The translations under genes were made by a program, and so were the position numbers. Below, one piece after another: positions 24,376-32,790 of a stretch of DNA of 49,111 nucleotides. The first letter of the stretch is position 1, and every line of letters starts with the position of its first letter. Below the pieces are notes generated by a model. It had not been told where the DNA came from. It did not search any database and was given only the letters and a program-made list of their open reading frames with translations. The stretch is from positions 1 to 49,111 of the forward strand of contig CANRIV010000013.1 in NCBI GenBank assembly GCA_947630805.1, in the 5' to 3' direction. Source of the stretch: an uncultured Lachnospiraceae bacterium (lineage in GTDB: Bacteria; Bacillota; Clostridia; Lachnospirales; Lachnospiraceae).

Positions 24376-25242
24376 ATGTGGATTATCATGGCTTGTTTAT
24401 CAGCCATATTTGCGGGACTGACCGCAATACTTGCAAAATGCGGTATCCGAAAAACGGATGCGGATTTAGCAACAGCTATAAGAACTATTGTAGTGCTTCT
24501 GTTTGCCTGGACGATGGTATTTGTGGTTGGTTCAGCCGATACCATTACTACCATTGCGCCGAAATCACTTCTGTTTTTGCTTCTTTCGGGTGCTGCAACA
24601 GGAGCCTCATGGATATGCTATTTCAAGGCACTTTCTGTGGGAGATGTCAACAAGGTAGTCCCCATTGACAAATCGAGTACAATTCTGACTGTCCTGCTTG
24701 CAATGATTCTGTTCGGAGAAACCGAACATCTGGCGGTCAAGATTATAGGGGTCGCCATGCTCACTGTCGGCATATTTATGATGATTGAAAAAAAGGATGC
24801 GAAGCATACCCCCAAAAGCGGGAACTGGATTATTTACGCTCTTTTTTCTGCCATATTTGCGGCATTGACATCCGTTCTTGCAAAAATCGGGATCATCGGT
24901 GTGGAATCAAATCTCGGCACAGCTATAAGAACAGGAGTCGTTCTTATCATGGCATGGGGGATTGTGTTTGCGAAAGGAAAACAGAGCGGGCTTAAAAATA
25001 TCGATAAAAAAGAACTCACTTTTGTCGGTCTGTCTGGAATAGCAACAGGCGCTTCCTGGCTTTGTTATTACTATGCAATCCAAAACGGTGTCGTCAGCGT
25101 TGTGGTGCCGATTGATAAACTGAGCATTGTGATTACGATTGCGTTTTCCTACATTGTATTTAAGGAAAAACTGAGCAGAAAAGCACTGATAGGGTTGTTC
25201 CTGATGGTATTGGGAACTCTTATTATGGCTGTCTGGTCATAA
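24376..25242 (+). CDS. EamA/DMT-family transporter
   Basis: This 288-residue protein has about ten TM helices in two homologous halves. The opening of each half reads nearly alike (SAIFAGLTAILAKCGI versus SAIFAALTSVLAKIGI, each followed by TAIRT-VVL--AW). This is the internal EamA duplication of drug/metabolite transporters. Substrate unknown. GAGGTG eight bases upstream supports ATG 24376 rather than GTG 24370. The gene has its own promoter, with a terminator before it and the metG T-box after it, so it is a one-gene unit placed between the regulator and the metG operon. Confidence 0.88.
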   Translation: MWIIMACLSAIFAGLTAILAKCGIRKTDADLATAIRTIVVLLFAWTMVFVVGSADTITTIAPKSLLFLLLSGAATGASWICYFKALSVGDVNKVVPIDKSSTILTVLLAMILFGETEHLAVKIIGVAMLTVGIFMMIEKKDAKHTPKSGNWIIYALFSAIFAALTSVLAKIGIIGVESNLGTAIRTGVVLIMAWGIVFAKGKQSGLKNIDKKELTFVGLSGIATGASWLCYYYAIQNGVVSVVVPIDKLSIVITIAFSYIVFKEKLSRKALIGLFLMVLGTLIMAVWS

Positions 25243-25325
25243 GAACAGGAAAAAGAAAAAGAGAAATGTTTTTCCCAATTTGATAAAACAAAAGAATCGG
25301 TAGATAATATGGGATAAGTTGATTC

Positions 25326-25354
25326 TTGACAAAGGAAGGTAGAAATAATAAAAT
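25326..25354 (+). promoter_or_regulatory. Promoter of the metG T-box transcript
   Basis: A perfect TTGACA, 17-base spacer, TAAAAT, about 15-20 bases before the first T-box helix. Confidence 0.75.
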
Positions 25355-25372
25355 TAACCACATACGATAAAC

Positions 25373-25617
25373 GCAGTGAAAGGAAGAGTAAACTGGAACA
25401 AAATCTGACAGAGAGCCTGATAAGGTGAAAGCAGGTGATGGCGTGAAAGTTGAAGATGGTCCCGGAGCGGCACAGGTGAGCGTGTTTTTTGGTAAGCCTG
25501 TGACGGGGTACACCCGTTATAGTGAAATGAGGTTTGAAATAAATTATTTTAAATGAAGTAAAGTGGTACCACGAAGTTTACTCTCGTCTTTGCAAAAAGT
25601 AAAGCCGGGAGTTTTTT
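25373..25617 (+). promoter_or_regulatory. T-box riboswitch (tRNA-Met sensing) ahead of metG
   Basis: Elements in order: the GGAAGAGTAA stem I start (25382-25391), the AGAGAG plus GGTGAAAG distal stem I segment (25410-25430), a candidate specifier ATG in TTGAAGATGGTC (25450-25461), the T-box core AAGTGGTACCACGA (25561-25574), and a terminator (25579-25617, ACTCTCG/CGGGAGT then TTTTTT). The UGGU in the core fits a tRNA with discriminator A. The first arm of the terminator can alternatively pair with the T-box side. Uncharged tRNA-Met should favour antitermination and metG expression. The specifier assignment is inferred from context. Confidence 0.88.
25579..25617 (+). terminator. T-box-controlled terminator of metG
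   Basis: Stem arms ACTCTCG and CGGGAGT with inner CTTT/AAAG, followed by a six-T tract. It is the off-state of the leader. Confidence 0.85.
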
Positions 25618-25662
25618 GTTTTTCTGTAGACAATATATTTTATTATAAAAACAGGAGGAGAT

Positions 25663-27609
25663 ATGAGTAAAACATATTATTTAACGACAGCGATTGCCTA
25701 CACATCAGGCAAACCCCACATTGGAAACACCTATGAGGTAATTCTGGCAGACAGTATCGTCCGCTTTAAGAGAAAACAGGGATATGATGTGAGGTTTCAG
25801 ACCGGAACGGATGAGCATGGACAGAAAATTGAATTAAAGGCGGAAGAAGAAGGAATTACTCCAAAAGAATACGTAGATAATGTTGCCGGTGTTATTCGGG
25901 AAATCTGGGATAAGGTAAATACTTCTTATGACAGATTTATCAGAACGACAGATAAAGATCATGAAAAGCAGGTACAGAAGATTTTCAGAAAATTATATGA
26001 ACAGGGAGACATTTATAAGGGATATTATGAGGGAATGTATTGTACGCCGTGTGAATCTTTTTTCACAGAATCCCAGTTAGTTGATGGCAAATGTCCGGAT
26101 TGCGGAAGAGAGTGCACACCGGCAAAGGAAGAGGCTTATTTTTTCCGGATGAGCAAATATGCGGACCGCTTGATTGAGCATATTAATACACATCCTGAAT
26201 TTATACAGCCGGAATCCAGAAAAAACGAAATGATGAATAACTTTCTGCTTCCGGGACTTCAGGATTTGTGTGTTTCCCGTACTTCGTTCCAGTGGGGAAT
26301 TCCAGTAGACTTTGATCCGAAACATGTAATATATGTATGGATAGATGCACTGTCAAACTATATTACAGGACTGGGGTATGATGTGGACGGAAATCATGAT
26401 TCTAAATATGAAAAATACTGGCCCGCAGATTTGCATCTGATAGGAAAGGATATTCTCAGATTTCATACAATTTATTGGCCAATTATGTTGATGGCGCTGG
26501 ATATTCCGCTTCCAAAACAGATTTTCGGACATCCATGGCTGCTGCAGGGAGACGGAAAAATGAGTAAGTCGAAGGGAAATGTCATTTATGCAGACGATTT
26601 GGCAGACCTTTTTGGCGTAGATGCTGTCCGGTATTTTGTGCTGCATGAAATGCCTTTTGAAAATGACGGCACCATTACATGGGAACTGATGGTTGAGAGA
26701 ATGAACGCAGACCTTGCCAATACGCTGGGAAATCTGGTAAAAAGAACAATAGCTATGTCCAATAAATACTTCGGAGGTATTGTAGAAAACAGAGGAGTGG
26801 AAGGCGAAGTGGATGAGGACTTTAAAAAGGTTATTCTGGAAACTCCGAAAAAAGTTACAAAAAAAATGGAAGAATTGCGAGTGGCTGATGCTATTAGTGA
26901 AATTTTTACGCTGTTTAAGAGATGTAATAAATACATTGATGAAACAATGCCTTGGGCTCTGGCAAAAGATGAGGCGCAGCAGGATCGCCTGGCTACCGTG
27001 CTTTATTATCTGATGGAAGGTATTACAATCGGGGCAAGTCTTCTGGAGCCGTTTATGCCGGACACTTCAAAGAAAATTTTAGAGCAGATTAATACAGAGG
27101 CCAGAGACTTTAATGACATGGAAGAATTTGGAAAATATCCGTCTCCAAATAAAGTGACAGAAAAGCCGGAAATTTTATTTGTAAGAATGGATATCAAGGA
27201 AGTCATGGAACAGGTAAAAAAGATTCAGGAGGCTCAGAGAGCAGAGTTTGTCGGAGAACAATATCCCGAGGTAGAAAAAAAGCCGGAAATTACGATGGAA
27301 GATTTTGACAAAATACAGATACAGGTCGGAGAGGTAATCCGGTGCGAGCCGGTGCCAAAAGCGAAAAAACTTTTGGTGTCCCAAATTAAGATAGGCAGTG
27401 AGACAAGACAGATTGTATCCGGTATTGCAAATTATTACAAACCGGAAGAAATGATTGGGAAAAAAGTGGCTGTGATTACAAACCTGAAGCCATGTAAACT
27501 CTGTGGTGTAGAATCTCAGGGAATGATACTGGCAGCGGGAGATGAGAATGGAAACCTGTCAGTGGTAACGATAGATAAAGATATAATAGCAGGCAGTGAA
27601 ATCTGCTAA
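25663..27609 (+). CDS. metG: Methionyl-tRNA synthetase
   Basis: This 648-residue class I synthetase charges tRNA-Met. HIGH-type motif PHIGN is at ~18-22. A Cys4 zinc knuckle (CTPCESFF...CPDCGREC) spans ~127-146. The KMSKS loop (GKMSKSKGN) has Lys299. A C-terminal EMAP-II/Trbp111-like tRNA-binding domain (~545-648) contains IQVGEVIRCEPVP and SGIANYY. A strong AGGAGG precedes the ATG. It is controlled by the T-box leader and starts the operon continuing into tatD and rsmA. In Bacillus it directly follows the yabC/abrB end of the block that here ends at rsmI. Confidence 0.96.
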   Translation: MSKTYYLTTAIAYTSGKPHIGNTYEVILADSIVRFKRKQGYDVRFQTGTDEHGQKIELKAEEEGITPKEYVDNVAGVIREIWDKVNTSYDRFIRTTDKDHEKQVQKIFRKLYEQGDIYKGYYEGMYCTPCESFFTESQLVDGKCPDCGRECTPAKEEAYFFRMSKYADRLIEHINTHPEFIQPESRKNEMMNNFLLPGLQDLCVSRTSFQWGIPVDFDPKHVIYVWIDALSNYITGLGYDVDGNHDSKYEKYWPADLHLIGKDILRFHTIYWPIMLMALDIPLPKQIFGHPWLLQGDGKMSKSKGNVIYADDLADLFGVDAVRYFVLHEMPFENDGTITWELMVERMNADLANTLGNLVKRTIAMSNKYFGGIVENRGVEGEVDEDFKKVILETPKKVTKKMEELRVADAISEIFTLFKRCNKYIDETMPWALAKDEAQQDRLATVLYYLMEGITIGASLLEPFMPDTSKKILEQINTEARDFNDMEEFGKYPSPNKVTEKPEILFVRMDIKEVMEQVKKIQEAQRAEFVGEQYPEVEKKPEITMEDFDKIQIQVGEVIRCEPVPKAKKLLVSQIKIGSETRQIVSGIANYYKPEEMIGKKVAVITNLKPCKLCGVESQGMILAAGDENGNLSVVTIDKDIIAGSEIC

Positions 27610-27621
27610 AACGGAGGAAGT

Positions 27622-28401
27622 ATGATTTTTGATACACATGCACATTATGATGACGAAGCATTTGATGATGACAGAGAGCAGCTGCTGGAGCGGATGCGCA
27701 ACCGGGGTGTAGAATATATTGTAAATGTAGGTGCTTCCATGGCTTCCTGTAAGAGTACCATTGGTTTGGTGAGAAGATTTCCATATGTATACGGAGCGAT
27801 TGGAATTCATCCGGATGATGTGGCAGAATTGACAGAGGAAGATTACCAGTGGCTCGAGAAAAATATTCATAAACCAAAAATTGTGGCAGTGGGAGAAACC
27901 GGTCTTGACTATCATTGGAGCGACAACAGAAATGTGCAAATCGAGGCGTTTGAACGGCAAATGAATCTGGCAAGGGAGGCAAAACTGCCACTCATAATAC
28001 ACAGCAGAGACGCGGCGCAGGATACTTATGAAGTGATGAAAACCAACCGGGCAGATGAAATCGGAGGAGTGGTGCATTGCTTTTCCTATTCCAAAGAGAT
28101 GGCCAAAAAATTTATGGATATGGGATTCTATCTGGGGATAGGCGGCGTAATTACTTTTAACAATGCAAAAAAACTTCGTGAAGTAGTGGAATATATGCCA
28201 ATGGATAAAATGGTAATTGAGACAGACTGTCCATATCTTGCACCGGTACCAAACCGGGGAAAACGAAATGACTCTTTTAATCTTCCTTATGTGGTAAGCA
28301 AAATTGCAGAAATTAAGGAGATGAGCTCGGCAGAGGTCATTCACATTACCAGTGAAAATGCGAAAGATCTTTATGGGATTGGAAGAAAGAGGTTTGACTA
28401 A
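27622..28401 (+). CDS. tatD: TatD-family metal-dependent hydrolase/DNase
   Basis: This 259-residue TIM-barrel amidohydrolase-type nuclease has metal ligands FDTHAHYDD (His6, His8), the bridging Glu in VGETGLDYHW, HSRDA, HCFSY and ETDCPYLAP. It is equivalent to Bacillus yabD in the metS-yabD-rnmV-ksgA order, but the RNase M5 gene rnmV is missing between it and rsmA here. GGAGG precedes the ATG. The stop codon overlaps the rsmA start by one base. Confidence 0.94.
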   Translation: MIFDTHAHYDDEAFDDDREQLLERMRNRGVEYIVNVGASMASCKSTIGLVRRFPYVYGAIGIHPDDVAELTEEDYQWLEKNIHKPKIVAVGETGLDYHWSDNRNVQIEAFERQMNLAREAKLPLIIHSRDAAQDTYEVMKTNRADEIGGVVHCFSYSKEMAKKFMDMGFYLGIGGVITFNNAKKLREVVEYMPMDKMVIETDCPYLAPVPNRGKRNDSFNLPYVVSKIAEIKEMSSAEVIHITSENAKDLYGIGRKRFD

Positions 28402-29261
28402 TGGCATATCTTGGAACGCCTGGAGCAACCAGAGAGATTATAAATAAATATCAGTTTGCCTTCCAAAAAAAATATGGACAGAATTTTCTGGTGGATGCAA
28501 ATATTCTGGAAAAGATTATAGAGGCGGCAGGTATTACGGCAGATGATTTTGTGCTGGAAATCGGTCCGGGGATTGGGACGATGACGCAGTATTTGTGTGA
28601 ATCAGCACGAAGGGTTGTTGCAGTTGAGGTTGATAAAATGCTTATTCCGATTCTGAAAGAGACATTGTCAGAATATGACAATGTGGAAATTCTTAATCAG
28701 GATATTTTAAAGGTTGATATAAAATCTTTGGCACAAGAAAAAAATGCAGGAAAACCCATTAAGATAGTAGCCAATCTGCCTTATTATATTACTACACCAA
28801 TTATTATGGAACTGTTTGAGAGCGGAGTACCGATAGAAAATATTACAATCATGGTGCAGAGAGAAGTGGCAGAGAGAATGAGAACAGGACCGGGAACGAA
28901 AGACTATGGAGCCCTGTCACTTGCGGTGCAGTATTATGCGCAGGCACAGATAGTGATGAATGTTTCCGCACAGTGCTTTATGCCAAGACCAAATGTAGAT
29001 TCTGCAGTCATTCGGCTGGAAAGATACAAAGAGCCACGGGTCAGAGTAAATGATGAAAAACAGATGTTTCAAATCATTCGGGCGTCTTTTAACCAGCGAA
29101 GAAAAACGTTTGTCAACGGATTGAAAAATGCTCCGGAACTAAACTTTTCAAAAGAACAGATTGTAAAAGCATTAAGTCAAATAGGAAAGGATGAGAATAT
29201 CCGGGGAGAAAAGCTGACATTAGAAGAATTTGCTGCCCTGAGCAATTATTTGGGACACTAG
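28401..29261 (+). CDS. rsmA: 16S rRNA dimethyladenosine transferase (KsgA/RsmA)
   Basis: This 286-residue SAM methyltransferase dimethylates A1518 and A1519 of 16S rRNA. Signatures are KKYGQNFLVD, motif I LEIGPGIGTMTQYL, NLPYYITTPI (catalytic motif IV) and the C-terminal FNQRRKTFVNGL. The ATG shares its A with the tatD stop (TAATG), so the two are translationally coupled. Confidence 0.96.
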   Translation: MAYLGTPGATREIINKYQFAFQKKYGQNFLVDANILEKIIEAAGITADDFVLEIGPGIGTMTQYLCESARRVVAVEVDKMLIPILKETLSEYDNVEILNQDILKVDIKSLAQEKNAGKPIKIVANLPYYITTPIIMELFESGVPIENITIMVQREVAERMRTGPGTKDYGALSLAVQYYAQAQIVMNVSAQCFMPRPNVDSAVIRLERYKEPRVRVNDEKQMFQIIRASFNQRRKTFVNGLKNAPELNFSKEQIVKALSQIGKDENIRGEKLTLEEFAALSNYLGH

Positions 29262-29335
29262 AAAAACCAAAAATCCGTGCAGCGTAATATATTTTGCAGA
29301 TTTTTCATATATTGTAGAAAAATCGTGGATATATT

Positions 29336-30082
29336 ATGTTAAAAAATTTGTGCGAGATTTTGAAAAACAGTGCCAGAATTCAACTGGTAATGTCTATTAT
29401 TCTGCTGATAGCGATGACGACAATCGCATGTAATATGGATAAAGTGGCGCAGAAGGAAAAGGAAAGCCAGACACAACCGAAAGTGATAAATAATGGTAAA
29501 TCAGTGGTAATAGATCCGGGGCACGGAGGAATTGATCCGGGAAAAGTAGGGGTCAATGGAGCAAAGGAAAAGGATGTAAATCTGTCGATTTCTCTGCAAA
29601 TGAAAAAAATACTGCAGGAGAATGGATTTGAAGTAATATTAACCAGGACAGAAGATAAAGTGCTCAGTGAGGGCAGCAAATTTTCAAAAATAGGAGATTT
29701 GAATAAAAGGTGCGAGATTATTAATAATGCTTATGCGAAAAATAAGGATTGTGTTCTGATTAGTATTCATCAGAACAGTTTTTCTTCGCCAACGGTACAT
29801 GGTGCACAGTGTTTTTATTATCAGCGCTCGGAAGAGAGCAGACGGCTTGCGGAAATTGTTCAGAAGAAGCTAAATGAAACAATCAATACAGACAAAGCAA
29901 AGAAAACGAAGCCAAACGACAGTTATTATATGTTAATTAATTCAAAATGTCCGGGGATTATTATAGAATGTGGATTTTTGAGCAATAGTGAGGAAGAAAA
30001 GAAACTGACCGATTTAGGTTATCAGAAAGAATTGTCAAAAATTCTAAAAGAGTGTCTAAAAGAATATTTTAGTGTAGAATAG
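29336..30082 (+). CDS. cwlD: N-acetylmuramoyl-L-alanine amidase, CwlD type
   Basis: This 248-residue zinc amidase of the Amidase_3 family has an N-terminal TM/signal anchor (~15-32). Zinc ligands are visible in VVIDPGHGGIDPG, the Glu of AKEKDVNLS and the His of SIHQNSF. The catalytic Glu is in IIIECGFLSN. In Bacillus CwlD makes muramic delta-lactam in the spore cortex. The length, N-anchor and lack of wall-binding repeats fit that role. Upstream, CATATATTG at about 29308-29316 resembles a mother-cell-sigma -10, but the -35 is unclear and the ribosome site is weak. Confidence 0.85.
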   Translation: MLKNLCEILKNSARIQLVMSIILLIAMTTIACNMDKVAQKEKESQTQPKVINNGKSVVIDPGHGGIDPGKVGVNGAKEKDVNLSISLQMKKILQENGFEVILTRTEDKVLSEGSKFSKIGDLNKRCEIINNAYAKNKDCVLISIHQNSFSSPTVHGAQCFYYQRSEESRRLAEIVQKKLNETINTDKAKKTKPNDSYYMLINSKCPGIIIECGFLSNSEEEKKLTDLGYQKELSKILKECLKEYFSVE

Positions 30083-30127
30083 AGTCGAAAACAGAAAAGA
30101 AGATGCTGTGTGCACAGTACGCTGACA

Positions 30128-30156
30128 TTGTATTTTATAAATACATATGTTAGAAT
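30128..30156 (+). promoter_or_regulatory. Promoter of the threonylcarbamoyl-AMP synthase gene
   Basis: TTGTAT, 17-base spacer, TAGAAT with an extended TGT before the -10. Confidence 0.6.
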
Positions 30157-30184
30157 GTAACGAGCAGATTAGGTGAGGCGGAAG

Positions 30185-31252
30185 ATGAATACAGTAATTG
30201 AAAAGACCGGATCAGGTACAAAAAACCGGGAAATTATTTGTCGGGCAGGAAAAGTGATTCGCAGTGGAGGATTGGTGGCATTTCCTACAGAAACTGTTTA
30301 TGGATTAGGAGCGAATGCACTGGACCGGGAAGCGTCAGAAAAAATATATAGAGCAAAAGGACGTCCCAGCGATAATCCGCTGATTGTACATATTGCAGAT
30401 AAAAGTATGCTGGCACCTCTGGTAAAAGAAATACCTGAGGCGGCAGAAAAATTGATGGAAGCGTTCTGGCCGGGTCCCATGACTCTGATTTTTCAGAAAA
30501 GCGAAATTGTTCCACATAGTACGACAGGGGGACTGGATACGGTAGCTGTGCGGTTTCCCAATCACAAAATTGCATGTGACCTGATTCAGGAGTCGGGAGT
30601 AGGAATTGCGGCGCCCAGCGCGAATTTATCCGGAAAACCAAGTCCGACAGAGGGACAGCATGTCATTGATGATATGGACGGACGGATTGATATGATTATA
30701 GATGACGGAAAAGTAGGAATGGGGCTGGAGTCTACGATTATAGACGTAACAGTTGCGCCGCCAATGATACTCAGACCCGGATTTATTACCTATGAAATGA
30801 TAAAGGAAGTGATAAACGATATACAGGTAGATAAAGCCATTTTTATGAAACCAGAGGCTGGTTTGAAACCAAAAGCTCCGGGGATGAAATACAGGCATTA
30901 TGCGCCAGCAGCAGATTATAAGATATACAGAGGGGATGCGGAAGAAGTTGCGAAGACAATTATTCTGTTAGCGAATGAAAAAGCAGATGAGGGGAAAAAA
31001 ACAGGAATTATTACGGTAAATCAACATCTGAATCTGTACGAGGGAAAACTGAATCGTGATATTATTGTAATTTCACTGGGAGATTTGTACAAGCCTGAAA
31101 AAATTGCAGGGCAGCTGTTTAAAGTGCTTCGGGATTTTGATAAACTGGGAACAGAATATATATTTGGGGAAACTTTTTCTGAAGAACATGTAGGCTGGGC
31201 AATTATGAACAGGTTAATGAAAGCAGCAGGTTATAACATCGTTGATGTATAA
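30185..31252 (+). CDS. sua5: L-threonylcarbamoyladenylate synthase (Sua5/YwlC type)
   Basis: This 355-residue enzyme makes threonylcarbamoyl-AMP for t6A37 modification of ANN-decoding tRNAs. The YrdC domain (~1-205) contains LVAFPTETVYGLGANAL, RAKGRPSDNPLIVHI and APSANLSGKPSPT. The C-terminal Sua5 domain (~215-355) begins after a linker with APGMKYRHYAP. The frame is open to GTG 30173, but AGGTGAGG six bases before ATG 30185 supports 30185. The next gene is a YwlE-like protein, matching the ywlC-ywlE neighbourhood of Bacillus. Confidence 0.94.
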   Translation: MNTVIEKTGSGTKNREIICRAGKVIRSGGLVAFPTETVYGLGANALDREASEKIYRAKGRPSDNPLIVHIADKSMLAPLVKEIPEAAEKLMEAFWPGPMTLIFQKSEIVPHSTTGGLDTVAVRFPNHKIACDLIQESGVGIAAPSANLSGKPSPTEGQHVIDDMDGRIDMIIDDGKVGMGLESTIIDVTVAPPMILRPGFITYEMIKEVINDIQVDKAIFMKPEAGLKPKAPGMKYRHYAPAADYKIYRGDAEEVAKTIILLANEKADEGKKTGIITVNQHLNLYEGKLNRDIIVISLGDLYKPEKIAGQLFKVLRDFDKLGTEYIFGETFSEEHVGWAIMNRLMKAAGYNIVDV

Positions 31253-31267
31253 CAGTTCGGAGGTAAA

Positions 31268-31717
31268 ATGCTAGAATATTCAAAAATTTTGTTTGTAACG
31301 GATACAGACACTTCTGCAGGGCCATTGGCAGCCGCCTTGTTAAAACATTATTTGCCGTTGGAACGTGTGGAAATTGATTCCAGAGGATTAGCAGTGCTCT
31401 TTCCGGAGCCGATGAATCCAAAAACTGTGGCAATCGCAGCTTCGAAAGGTCTGGAAATCGGACGGGCTTCCGTACAGCTGGAGGCCGGCGAATTTGGGCA
31501 GGACATCCTTGTCCTTGTATTGGATGAAACGAAAAAACAGACGGTTTATGATGATTATGCGGAGGCAGTTAATGTCTATACGTTAAAAGAGTTTATTAAT
31601 GAAGAGGGAAGTATCAAAAATCCGGATGGAGGAGAGTTGGCAGATTATGCGAAACTTTATGATACGCTACAGGATCTTATTATTAAGCTTGCCACAAAAT
31701 TAAAGCTTCAAAAATAA
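31268..31717 (+). CDS. Low-molecular-weight phosphatase-fold protein without catalytic residues
   Basis: This 149-residue protein has the layout of LMW protein tyrosine/arginine phosphatases: ILFV strand, then DSRGLAVLFPEPMNPKTVAIA, and C-terminal NPDGGELADYAKLYDTLQDLI. The catalytic P-loop (CxxGxxCRSP in active enzymes) reads TDTDTSAGP at residues 11-19. The nucleophilic Cys is Thr, the second Cys is Ser and the Arg is Ala. The Asp of the usual DP general-acid motif is also replaced (NP). It should have no phosphatase activity. It lies in one operon with sua5, where Bacillus has the active arginine phosphatase YwlE. GGAGG precedes the ATG. Confidence 0.85.
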   Translation: MLEYSKILFVTDTDTSAGPLAAALLKHYLPLERVEIDSRGLAVLFPEPMNPKTVAIAASKGLEIGRASVQLEAGEFGQDILVLVLDETKKQTVYDDYAEAVNVYTLKEFINEEGSIKNPDGGELADYAKLYDTLQDLIIKLATKLKLQK

Positions 31718-31769
31718 TATATGGTAAATACAGTCAGATAAAATGGACAGAAATTGATAGGAGACAGAT

Positions 31770-32258
31770 ATGAGTAATAAGCGACAGGATTATATTTCAT
31801 GGGATGAATATTTTATGGGAGTGGCTTCGCTGTCCGCATTGCGCTCAAAGGACCCTAATACCCAGGTGGGAGCCTGTATTGTTAGTCCCACAAATAAAAT
31901 TTTATCCATGGGATACAATGGATTACCGATAGGGTGTGATGATGATGAATTTCCATGGAACAGGGAAAGCGAAGACCCTTATGATAATAAATATTTTTAC
32001 TCCACACATAGTGAACTGAATGCGATTTTAAATTATCGGGGAGGAAGCCTGGAAGGAGCAAAGATTTATGTGACTTTGTTTCCGTGCAACGAGTGTGCTA
32101 AGGCAATTATTCAATGTGGAATCAAAACGGTCATATATGGGGACGACAAGTATGGCGATACGTCTTCTGTCAGAGCTTCCAAAAGAATGTTGGAGGCGGC
32201 AGGCGTTGCATATATTCCATATCAGAAATCAGGAAAAGAAATAAAAATTAAATTATAA
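31770..32258 (+). CDS. dCMP deaminase family protein
   Basis: This 162-residue zinc deaminase converts dCMP to dUMP for thymidylate synthesis. Zinc motif THSELNAI supplies the His and the catalytic Glu (HSE instead of the common HAE), and PCNECAKAII supplies the two Cys. The N-terminal DEYFMGVASLSALRSKDPNTQVGACIV (shown here split as DEYFMGVASLSALRSKDP and NTQVGACIV) is typical. A longer insert between strands (DDDEFPWNRESEDP) is common in ComEB/dCMP-type enzymes. AGGAG precedes the ATG. Confidence 0.92.
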   Translation: MSNKRQDYISWDEYFMGVASLSALRSKDPNTQVGACIVSPTNKILSMGYNGLPIGCDDDEFPWNRESEDPYDNKYFYSTHSELNAILNYRGGSLEGAKIYVTLFPCNECAKAIIQCGIKTVIYGDDKYGDTSSVRASKRMLEAAGVAYIPYQKSGKEIKIKL

Positions 32259-32336
32259 GAAAAAGGTATATATCGAAAGCACCAATAAGCAGCGAAATGA
32301 ATATTATAAAGTGACAACGATTCAGGATTGCTGCCT

Positions 32337-32723
32337 ATGGATTACAGATATATACCTTTTTACGTTCAGGGAAATGCCATAACAGGAATGTACTATGGAC
32401 AGTGGCAAATGTCGGAAGACAGAGATTTAGATTATGTAAAAGAAATGTACCCTCTGACTTTTGCCCGGCTGCAGGAACTGACAGAGCAGGAATGTAATCG
32501 TCAGGAATTTACGGGAAGCATGATGTATGATGAGTATCCGGATAAATTAGGCTTGTTAAGACTGGTAAATCATATTTTTGAACAGATAAAAGAAGAGGAA
32601 AAGACCTGTACAGGGAATGAGTGTTCAAAATATCCGGATGATCAATGGTTGAAAGATATTATTATGATCTTGCTGTTAAATGAAATTTATCGGAGAAGAC
32701 GAAAAAGAAAAAAATATTATTAA
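32337..32723 (+). CDS. Uncharacterised small protein
   Basis: I do not recognise a family for this 128-residue protein. It opens with an aromatic, Tyr/Met-rich stretch (MDYRYIPFYVQGNAITGMYY) and has an acidic middle. Two cysteines lie near 88-93, and it ends in a hydrophobic segment followed by RRRRKRKKYY. No signal peptide is seen. AGGA nine bases upstream supports ATG 32337 over TTG 32328. It follows the dCMP deaminase by 78 bases and is ended by a strong terminator. The reading frame and ribosome site support a real gene. Confidence 0.65.
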   Translation: MDYRYIPFYVQGNAITGMYYGQWQMSEDRDLDYVKEMYPLTFARLQELTEQECNRQEFTGSMMYDEYPDKLGLLRLVNHIFEQIKEEEKTCTGNECSKYPDDQWLKDIIMILLLNEIYRRRRKRKKYY

Positions 32724-32725
32724 GC

Positions 32726-32776
32726 AAAAAGCAGATGATGTACAGAGAAAGGAATTCTTTGTACCATCTGCTTTTT
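32726..32776. terminator. Bidirectional terminator between converging genes
   Basis: AAAAGCAGATG pairs with CATCTGCTTTT, extended by TGTACA/TGTAC pairs. Poly-T lies on the plus side and poly-A on the left, so it can serve both the small gene and the converging hemolysin III gene. Confidence 0.9.
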
Positions 32777-32790
32777 AATAAAAAACGAAA

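Noticed and set aside
27559-28428. 289-codon minus-strand frame opposite tatD
   Set aside because: It covers tatD entirely and is shadow coding. TatD has all metal ligands and coupled starts with rsmA.
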